DNA from: Flammula alnicola
Taxonomy: Eukaryota > Basidiomycota > Agaricomycetes > Agaricales > Strophariaceae
Direction of reading: 5' to 3'
Length of the DNA stretch: 49,859 bases
Assembly (NCBI GenBank): GCA_015499995.1
Contig: JADNRV010000347.1
Location: forward strand, 1 to 49,859
Shown here: positions 41,201 to 49,859 of the stretch, piece by piece
Position numbering within the stretch: position 1 is the stretch's first letter
How the letters are laid out: each line of letters starts with the position of its first letter
Made by a program: the position numbers and the translations under genes
Notes under the pieces: model-generated
Databases searched by the model: none
What the model was told of the DNA's origin: nothing
The model's input: the letters and a program-made list of their open reading frames with translations, nothing else

Positions 41201-42870
41201 CGAGGCAATTTGCAAACCATCTGAGCAATCTCTCGGCGGTCACAAGCTCACGTAGCTCATGGTTCGTAGCTGCGGAAACGCCTGGGATGGAATAAAGGTT
41301 GTGTGGTTGTGAACAAGTACACTCTGTCGATTTTCCACCCCGGAGGTTGTGCGTAGTTTGTTGTCGTGAAGCGAAAACCTGGGGTAAAGAATTCGTGGAT
41401 CTCGATCATCGATAAATATGTAAATAGTTGGGTTAGACGCTCACTCGGTTGGTTGTTATAGGTCGGTTCTGGCCTGTGGAATGGGTGCTAGTTGCATCTG
41501 TGGTGGATAATAATATCGGTAGGCAAGCTGGGCGCAGAGAAAGAGAAGGAGGACCCACTGGATGATCGGTAATCATACTGCAAACGATAAGTTCGGATCC
41601 TGGAACGTGTTAGTTGACGTGCACTTGTGCATTCTTGGACATTCTAAACTCCTTTGGTCAGAAGCGGGAGCAAATGGCCGCAAAAGACAGGCGAGCTATG
41701 TACGTACCAGCTAAGAAGATGCTTCGAGAAGTGCTATTGGTCGTGAAAGCGCGATGTTTGGTTGCCTAGAAGGTGGGTTATCGTGGAAGTATAAAAACAC
41801 ATCTTCTGAATCCTGGAGAAATTGTTGTTCGGCCAGGCTAGCTGCGCTCCGTGGAGGTTACATTGTTGTCTGGGGATGGTCATCCACTCAAGAGAAATAA
41901 AGGCGAGCAAAAAGGCGTTGGAGATGATACCATTGGGAATGGTGCATCCGAAGACCGGTAATCCCAATGATTCGCGACGCAGGGTGAATTCTGTTGCGAA
42001 GGTGTATCATAATCGACATAATCGATTGTACCTCAAGTGACATTCTGAAGCGCTCTCCGGGCTAGAAAAGCGGCTGATGCGGCATGACGATGCGGCTTAT
42101 CTCTGTCTGGCGAGTGACACTAGGAAGTTTTCCAAGTCCAAGACGAAAGAGAAAACATGGGACTGGACTAGAACAAGAAAGGAAGAATAATTCAGTTCCA
42201 AGTCAGTTTGATTCGATAAACAATGGACCAAATGGGGATTTCATTTCATTTGACAACGACATGTCAGAGCAGTGCAGCTGTGCAGTAGTGCGCTCTGCCA
42301 ATTCTTTGCCTATCGAGGCAGCTGGACAAAGTTTGGGAGAGAGGGGAAGCACAAGGCGGCCACGAGGCAAGGACCCCGAAAGCGGGAGTAATTGTATTTT
42401 TGGTTAAGGTTCGAGACGCGGCGGGAGGGTTAGTTGGTGATTGGCTGATGGTTGAGCGACGCGATCGATAAAGGAGAGGAACATGCGTGGAGAGCAAGGC
42501 AGAGGCTGGAAATACGAGCACCACGTTGCCCTGTGGCCGAGGGGATAGATGAGTCATCTGACCATCCGACGGGCAAGGAGGCAGATGAGAAGAGAGGTAC
42601 GCGCAGTTGCCGGGGTCCCTTGTGAACGGCGCGACGGTGCCGACCCAGTCGTGATGGCCGGTGATGAGCGGGAGTATCGCCGGGTTTGGACATAGCCGCC
42701 GTTCTTGGTTTGGTCCGATTCGATGTGAACCAACGACGCCACGGAGGTTATAATTTGTAGTTTATTTTATCCATTATTTTATCTTGTTATTGCGACAAAG
42801 TTTATGAAGAGCCCCGTTCTGTATCCGAAATGCGCTCTGCCATTTCCCGCCCCCTCCTCCCGCCACAACC
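35260..42870. other. 7.6-kb stretch without a recognisable gene
   Basis: All open frames are short, lack family motifs and do not combine into exon models with consistent phase. A diverged tandem duplication lies at 40888-41123. The stretch sits upstream of a large putative transcription regulator, so it may contain a long 5' regulatory region, 5' UTR exons or a non-coding transcript. It could equally be decayed repeat sequence. Confidence 0.4.
40888..41123. repeat. Diverged two-copy tandem repeat, about 124-bp period
   Basis: Copy 1 starts GTGATTTGACCCATGT near 40890 and copy 2 starts GTGATTGGACCCATGT near 41014. Both continue with CACTTGC, CATGCT, CGGGAGAA, GCGAC.ATG and a TGT.GCTATA ending. 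Similarity is patchy, so the duplication is old. Confidence 0.6.
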
Positions 42871-45800
42871 ATGGATCTTTCTCCCCGTCAGGACCAACGA
42901 ACAGTTAACCAACTACACCAACAACAACAGAATAATGACTCCGCCTCTCCCACCCTCTCCTCCCACATGAACACCTCCGTCGCCGCCTCCTCCCCTACCT
43001 CCAACGCCCATCTCGCTGCCATGCTCGCAGATTCCTATCGCGATGCAGAAAACCTCCGTAGAGAGCTTGCCATCGCTCGAAAACGCGTTGAAAAGGCTGA
43101 CCGGATACACCACATTCTCAGCTTGGCCGATGCATCGGGGTCGCCCCCGACAACTAACGGCGGGTCGCAGGATCACCCGCAGCAGTCGATACCCAAGCCA
43201 TCGGAGCAGCAGCTCAAGAGGATTATAGACGAGTACGAAGAGAAAATTGCCCGCGCAGAGGCAGCACGCGATGAAGCCGAGGCACGCAGACGCGAGGCCC
43301 AGGACGGATGGAGACAGCTCGACGAGTACCTCGCTGCTCTCGAGCTCAACGCTAAAGAGGCTCGCGTCTCATTCACCCGCACACGCATGGTAGACGACGC
43401 CAATGGCGCCTTCGTTCTCCCACTTTCCAGCACCTTCCTCTCCGCCTCCGCTTCCGCGCAACTCTCCGCCCATCAAACGATGGCGCCACCTAACGTCCCT
43501 TCACGACACCATTCACGCCGCACTTCTTCGCGAGCACCTACCGTGGCTTTCCCTTTACCTCCCCATCCGAACCCGAATCCGCCACTCACAAATCAGCCGC
43601 CGAGTACTGGCACTCGGAGGCCGCGGACACCTAGTATCGACGGACTCTACAGCGCCGCGCAGCCCCCTAGCAAGCGATCCCGTGCCAGCGCGGACGATCA
43701 ACGGGGAAGAGAACCTCGTCCATCCTACTCCGAGTCGGTCAGTCTTCTTTTTCTCCTCATCCATGTGTCCGATCGGGCGTTAATCGTGTCCTCCCTTACT
43801 TATTTTCCTTTTCTCTCGGCACTTATTCAATTGTGGTACGTATTCCCAATATCTCCAATTGCACCTCGGGCTCATTTTTTTCCTAGTTCTAGTATCTCCC
43901 CTCTATTCAACTACAACACCAACACTCCGTCGACCGTGAGTACCAGGAGCAAATTCGGGTGCAACAGCAGCTTCAAGCGCGACAACATCTCCAACGGCCG
44001 CATGCTCCCTCCCAAGAACCGCGTATTATTGACCGCAGGTACGGTGCCACGACAGCGCAGTACCAAGGCCACGGCCATCGACCACACTCGCACAGCCATT
44101 CACGCTCAGGCAGCCATTCCAGCGCCAGCTCAATGGACGTAGACGAGATGATCCTCAAAGCCACCACTGGAGACGAGGCTGCAGGCGGCCCCGCACCCAA
44201 CGGACGACCCTACCTCGATTCTCCGCACCACCAGCACCACCTCGGCGTCCCACTCTCCCAGCTATCCACCGCCTCCCACCGGAGACGCAGCGAACGCGAG
44301 GCCGACAGCCCCCGGCCGCCCACCGCGCACCCGTCGTCCCCCCTGGGTACGTCAAATAATCCGTACCCACCCCAACAACCACACCCTGTGACGGCCGCGA
44401 GTAGTTACCCCGCCAGTCAATCCGCGCCGGGGTCGATGCGGACTGTGCAGGGTAGCCAGAGCCATGTGTACACTACGCATGTCTTTGCGCCCGTCGTGAC
44501 TGGAGCGCCCACGAAGAAGACCAAGTTTCCAAATACCCCTCTCCCTACAGGCGGTGTGCCCGGTACGTGTTCTTTTTTTTTTTGGCCGTTCCTGCGTATG
44601 TTGTGTCCTTCGAGCTCCTCCGAGGCCGAGGAGGGGTGTCTTTCTCCCCACTCCACCTCGCGTATCATTTTCTTTTCTCTTCCCTTTCTTGCCTCGCTCG
44701 AGATCCGTTTTTTTCCCGCCCCTGCTGCCCGATTAGGGTAGATATGCGCCCATGATGACATATCTCTCGCGTCGCGTACGTATATGGTTTACGTGCGCAG
44801 AGGGGTGCCGAGGGTGTCTCAAATTGTATGGGCTGATTGGTTTTTGCTTCCGCTTCGATCACGCGCCTAAACGGGCCACGTTGCACGGTGTACGCGAGTC
44901 GCCTGATGGCAAAGATCATCGTGTCTGCCCGCATCCCTAACCCGTTGAGGGTAATGCTTCTTGATCGTTATCGCGTGTTCAGCGCCTCGTGTTTTCCCGA
45001 CCCACCGACTGGCGGTATGGTGGGTTTGTTTTATTGCTTGCCCGTACCTGCGATTGGCTCTCGCGTCGCACTGTTCTGCCCCTTCCTTATTCATTTCCTC
45101 GTTTGGGCTTCAGTTTGAGGCTTATCTCCAGTCCGAATTGTCCCCCAAAACCCACGTTGGGTCTGTTGCGCGTGCCACCACACACGCCTCCGCCTCACTC
45201 ATTCCTATCACGCCTTATTTTCTTATCACACGCGGAAACGCAGCGCAAGTAACTCAACTGACTATCCTTTTTTCACAGGCTCAGGTCCGTCGATCGATAC
45301 GCCACAGGCCCCAGCTGCCCCTCCTTCCGTCCCTTTTGCGTCCACGAACGCGCAGGGACAGCGGATATGCAGGCAGTGCGGTATGGTTGGGCGCTACAAA
45401 GACGGCAAGTGTGTGGAGAAGTGGGGCCCCGGACCGATGGGCCCCGGCACCGTGTGCGATAGGTGCGTACGGATTTTATTTTATTTATTGTCCTTTTCTT
45501 TTATTTCGTCCTATTTTGGTTTTGGGTTTGCCACGTATGGGATGTTTTCCTGTGCGTCGGGCATCGGGATCGGTGTTGGGCGGCCTTGCGTGGTGTGGCG
45601 TCATGGGCGGTGTACGCTGGTTCGTTTGGTGTCGAACGCAGGTTATTTCCTCTTTTGGGAATGATGAATTGATGCGTGATCGGGATCATCAACGCGAGTA
45701 TCCTTACAACCCTGATCATGCACCCGCTCGCCGTCTTGTTTTTCCCTTTCGGTGCTTTCCCTTTTTCATTATTCTTCATTGTTGACTCCCTTTCATTTCA

Positions 45801-46773
45801 TTCAAGTTTCCATTTCATGATCTTTTGTTTTTGTTCTCGGAATTGATGAACGTACTGACGTTTCTCGGTTGTTGTTTTTAGATGCAGGAAGAAGATGAAA
45901 CGGGTCGAGCGCCGGGGAACCTTGGAAAATCAGCAACAGCTCGCCAATCTCGCGATTCAGCAACAGCAGCAACAACAGCAGCAACAACAACATCAGCCTA
46001 GGTCTACTTCTCACGCCCAACTTCCGCTATCGCAGGGATCTGACCGTTCGATTCATCGTACTGATACGATCCTCACGCACCAGGCCTCGCATGGTCCGGC
46101 TAGCTTCAGAACCGACCGCGACCGAGACGAGTCTCTCCACACCGCGTCGTCCCAATCACAATCACAATCCCAATCCCAACTGCGCGGAAACGCCACCACT
46201 GCTAGTTCTTTTATAACCACCGCATCCTCCACTGCAGCGAAACTCCGCCAGCAGCCCACGCCACCATCTATCGCCTCTCTGCGGGAGCAGCATGATGACG
46301 ACGATGACGAGCCGGAAAACGCGCATGAGCCCGATGACCACGATCCAGAGCAGATTCCCACGTCGAATGTCGGACGAGGGGGATCTTCGGCGGTGAAGAG
46401 TCGATCCAACTCGAGCTCGAGGAATGGGCGTGCGCGCCCTGCTAGTGGTGCCGAGGGGACGAACGGGGTCGGAGGTCCTGCGAAGCGATCGCCGTTGGCC
46501 GGGTCAGGGGCTGGGGTGCGTGGGTCTGGGTCTGGGTCGCCGCATAACGAGGCCCCGACGGATGAGATGGACGCTGATGCGGACGCCGACGCCGAGGCGG
46601 AGGCTGAGGCTGAGATTTTGGGTGCTGTGGATGCGGCTGATGAAGATGGGGACGGCGATGGGGAGGGCGATGCTGATGCTGAAGCGGAGCTTTTCGAGGC
46701 CGTTGATGCCGCCGAGGCCAATAGCAGCTCCTCGCATAATGGAGATCGTACATGGAAGGCGGAGCCAAACTGA
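42871..46773 (+). CDS. Large regulator with an atypical GATA-like zinc finger (870 aa)
   Basis: A probable nuclear DNA-binding protein. Exons are 42871-43737, 43893-44562, 45279-45462 and 45882-46773, in phase. ATG context is good (CACAACCATGG). Residues about 55-170 form charged helices, probably coiled coil (AENLRRELAIARKRVEKADR; EEKIARAEAARDEAEARRRE). The middle is rich in S, P, H and Q. The finger RICRQCGMVGRYKDGKCVEK...GPGTVCDRCRKKMKRVERRG has cysteines at about 543, 546, 572 and 575: C-x2-C-x25-C-x2-C, with a longer loop than GATA fingers (17-18) and a basic tail. The finger is split by intron 3. The C-terminus has a polyQ tract (from 45958) and an acidic D/E-A repeat (46570-46710). Introns of 155, 716 and 419 nt are far longer than elsewhere in the window. 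The frame is intact. Confidence 0.8.
44563..45278 (+). other. Unusually long intron (716 nt) in the zinc-finger gene
   Basis: Donor CCG|GTACGT, acceptor TTTTTTCACAG|GC; the flanking phases agree (G|GC). It is about ten times the usual intron length here. It may hold regulatory sequence, an alternative exon or a small non-coding RNA. I recognise none. Confidence 0.6.
45958..45999 (+). repeat. CAG/CAA polyglutamine repeat inside the zinc-finger gene
   Basis: An interrupted run of CAG and CAA codons encodes about 13 glutamines just after the zinc finger. Length polymorphism between isolates is likely. Confidence 0.8.
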
Positions 46774-49700
46774 CTCCTGGGCATCTGGATAAAGATCCGA
46801 GACGCAAGCTAGTCGGTGTGGATTGGTAGGTTGGTTGCTTTGTTTGGTGGATGGAAAGATCATACACATTTTCTTCCCCCATCCATTCTTTCTCCTGGCG
46901 GTTCTTTTCATATGTTTCTTGTCTTTCCTCTTTTTTCCCCCTTTTTGGCGGCTGGATTTTCTATCTCGTCCACGATTGTCCATGTTCAATTCCCATCCTC
47001 AATCACCCTCACGTCGTCGATCGTTGCTCTCGTTGTTCCTGCTACTCTAATGACCTCATCCCATTCTCAACGCATACGCATTGCTGTCGTCCTCATTCCG
47101 TGTCCGCAACTCTTCCTCTCATCTACAATTACGCATCTCTACTTGCCAAAAAAAATCCTATTGCGTGATACCCCGCTCATGACGTTACCCTCTCATCATC
47201 TCCCGTTCCCTTTTCCTCCTCTATCGCTTCTTGCTCCCTGTCTTAAACAACCACCATCACCTGCTATCATTGTCCATTGTTCCCCTTCTCATTTGCATAC
47301 TGCATAAAAACCTACCCCTCCATTGTACACGTCTATCTGAACTCGCACATACATACTCCCATGCACGAACTTGTAACCCCACTCCACATCACGTTGACGT
47401 ATGCCCCCATCATGCCCCAGCTATGCCTTGTTCATGACCTTATCATACTCACGCCTCTCTGTTTGCTATCAATTATGCTTTCTTTCCTTTTTCTTCAACG
47501 ATATGGTCGTAATAAAATTCATTTATCGGAGCTGTCCAATTATTGCATGTCATGGATTTACCCTTCTTTCTGAGATGGGAAAAGGAAATATTGCGGATCG
47601 ATAAAAGGCTAAAGCTACAATGCAGTCTGCAGCCTATAATTGCGCGATTGGTGTTATATTCCCCATTCTTCCATGTCATCCCATGTAACTTTCGTAATTC
47701 TCATAAGAGTGGTATCAAGCTACACGAGAGATTCGGTTCGTTTGGGTTGTAAGCAAAGCTGAAACCGCGAAGCTTTACGCCCGAGCACGGCCATATTTGC
47801 GACACTGACTCCGCGCTGATAAACGACTCATGTAAAGATACACTGCGCGTCGTCTGCGTGTGCATGTAGTCATTCCCAACTATCAGCCGCCACTGAGAAA
47901 ACGCAGCTGCCAATGAACGTTAACCCAAACTTCATGTTAGAGGCCATCCCGACATAGTAATAGCGCAACACAATTGACAGACAGGATCATCGATCTTGTC
48001 ACTGTCAGAGCTACCCCGTAAGTGAATAAGCGTTTGAGTAAACGCATGAGGTAGACGCAAGGTTTGTCGCACTGTGAGAGACGCTGCCGTAGCCAAGACC
48101 TTTTTCGAACCAATCGCGATGTGGCGAGAGCCCATCATACACGAGAGAAAGTCCCGCGCCTGCGGGGAAACATGCGCTTCGAGCATGAGGAGGCTGCTCC
48201 GGTTTCGCCATGCGGAGTATGCGCAGCGTCGGGCACTTTTCCCATGAATCCATGCACCCACAAATCTCACACGCGTCGCACGCTCAGGGGCTTCTGGTCC
48301 TCAACTGAGTCTACTGACCTCACGAACTGTCAAAGTCTGCGATGTCGACCAAATAACAATCCTTTTGTAGTATGGTCCAGCGTCGAGATAGGCGAGGACG
48401 ACAAGCGCCTCGGGTGCGAATAGGAAGCAATGCCGATGTCGCCAGTAAAAAAAAAGTTCGCCTTGCTTGACTGGGAGGGAAAAAGAAGGGCTGTGGACAG
48501 CTCGGACGACGGGCGTGGGTAGGTATGTTTTCCTAGTTGGAATCGCAGTGAATTTTCTTAAATGTCATTCCAGGATGACTTGGGGTTGTTTCGAGGTCCT
48601 GGCGTCTTTTCTTTCGTGTTGTGAAGTGCGCCTCGCGTTGGGGGCGTGGGTTGTGGCCAGATGTTACGAGAATAATCCTCCTCCGGTGTTTCTATGTCCC
48701 AAATTACAGTGAAGCCATCACAGGGCGGAGCTGTCAGTGCCGAAACATGTGTAAGTCATCTGGTAAGCTAGAACATATTTGAGCGCATTCTATGACATTC
48801 CATATCCAAGATTGGAAGTAGCAAGATAGCCAGAACAAGTGCTGTCTCCACCTCTTGTCTGAGGCGAGTTGAGCATCGAACTGAGCGCCGCACGTTGAGA
48901 GTTTCAAGCCAAGCAGTTCGTCGGTATATCCGAGAATGCAGCGAATCGGGTGAGCGTGTCGGAATCAGGCGCATGGAAGGAGCTGGGAGCTAAAGTTGGT
49001 CGATGCAAAATGGAAGACTGGTGCAACGCGTGAGGTGGTAATTGCCGTCCATAGTGCGTCAGAAAACATAAATTAGATAGGTACATAGGCTCAAATTCAT
49101 AGGATTCGCTGGCGAGACATCGTCGTACTTTGTGCAGAAGTTTGGTGGTAGGAATAACCCTTCGTTGATTGGCTATTTTTTCTACTCTAAAATTCTGCCC
49201 ATTGAAATAAATTTAGAATACTACCCACTCCTAATTTTGGTGGAGAGGACTATGATGATAGAATAATATCTCCACCCGATCTATCCTCCACTCTGAGGCC
49301 TGGACCTGCTTTAGGGTTGACTGCATTCTCGATTTCATAACACAATGTTTCTATTCCAACAAGCCTCTTATGACTCTCCCCTAATCCATGACAGTTACTT
49401 GATCACTAGAATGGATATTACTACTTAGTGAAATAGTGAAGCTCCTGTTTGTACCAACCAATCTTTCCCTCAAGCTCTGGCGCCTATTAATAAACTTGCA
49501 CATTTGTAAGTTCAAAATTTTCTGGCGATAGAAATATGGCTAATCTTCTCGAAATAGATAACGCATCAATACTACTTGAGCTGAGATGAACAAATTTATC
49601 TGTTTCGTTGGAGATCATTATTTTTGGGCGTCGTTCAAGGCTCGCGCCTTCGTCCTTTATAAATCAGATTCTCACGCTCTTGCGCCCGTTGAGTACATAT

Positions 49701-49859
49701 CTGGCTTCTAAGCTGTCCATCACGCTTCTTGACGGTCTTCCGTGGGATTTGAGTCCGAATCCTGCCTAAATCCCGTATGAACCCTGCAGATCCTCTTCGT
49801 GTTGTTGATCATTGGAACCCAGAGTACTAGCAGATAGTACTACTGCATTTGCCGCCGTG
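46774..49859. other. 3' flank and intergenic region, no supported gene
   Basis: 46774-47300 is pyrimidine-rich and may include a 3' UTR. Overlapping frames near 47930-48420 on both strands have no family motif. 48430-49859 shows no exon pattern; the last 700 bp are AT-richer. Small palindromes only (for example AGTACT...AGTACT near 49820). Confidence 0.4.

Noticed and set aside
42871..46773. Frameshifts like those in the BCAS3-like gene
   Set aside because: All four exons join in phase and the frame is continuous, so no lesion is reported for this gene.
48064..48423. 119-codon plus frame and its overlapping minus frame near 47932-48270
   Set aside because: Neither strand shows a family motif or an exon pattern; cysteine pairs in both look accidental.

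Overview
The window is nuclear DNA of a mushroom-forming fungus (Basidiomycota, most likely Agaricomycetes). The evidence is dense 47-75 nt GT-AG introns and protein families typical of that group: a DUF6534 membrane protein with tiny exons, a Plavaka DNA transposon with a DUF6532 partner gene, leucine-rich F-box proteins, a BCAS3-like WD40 protein and a fungal PD-(D/E)XK-like protein. I saw no rRNA, tRNA or CRISPR array.

Layout. (1) 1-4.7 kb is repeat-rich: several minisatellites, two hairpins and a degenerate CCCTAA-like tract. It looks subtelomeric or like an old telomere-associated region. Embedded in it is a head-to-head pair of small paralogous three-exon genes (1301-1905 minus, 2117-2649 plus) sharing a 211-bp promoter. 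Their leaders and first introns match far better than their exons. (2) 5-9.5 kb holds a dead URC1-type GTP cyclohydrolase II, an intact kinase-like gene, and a PD-(D/E)XK-like gene apparently split by a 1.2-kb insertion with 11-bp inverted ends. (3) 11.4-16.6 kb holds a long BCAS3-like WD40 gene on the minus strand with at least two single-base frame breaks. (4) 18.2-25.8 kb is a cluster of F-box genes, one intact and the rest decayed, with HNH-like remnants and an intact secreted M35-type metallopeptidase. (5) 26.3-27.7 kb is an intact 11-exon DUF6534 membrane protein gene. (6) 29,047-35,254 is a complete-looking 6.2-kb Plavaka element: a 5-bp direct repeat at both ends, matching TGCA...CATCAGCA termini, AAGTCAAAAAGTC-type subterminal repeats, an intact nine-exon transposase (932 aa) and a divergent DUF6532 gene carrying one in-frame TGA. 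(7) 35.3-42.9 kb is a 7.6-kb stretch without a convincing gene. (8) 42.9-46.8 kb is a large, low-complexity regulator with an atypical C-x2-C-x25-C-x2-C zinc finger and unusually long introns. (9) The last 3 kb shows no supported gene.

Most genes are independent, as usual in fungi. Three arrangements suggest linkage: the divergent small paralog pair, the divergent transposase/DUF6532 pair inside one mobile element, and the birth-and-death F-box cluster. Exon models were assembled by hand from splice sites, branch-like motifs and reading phase. Family names come from recalled motifs, not from database searches.
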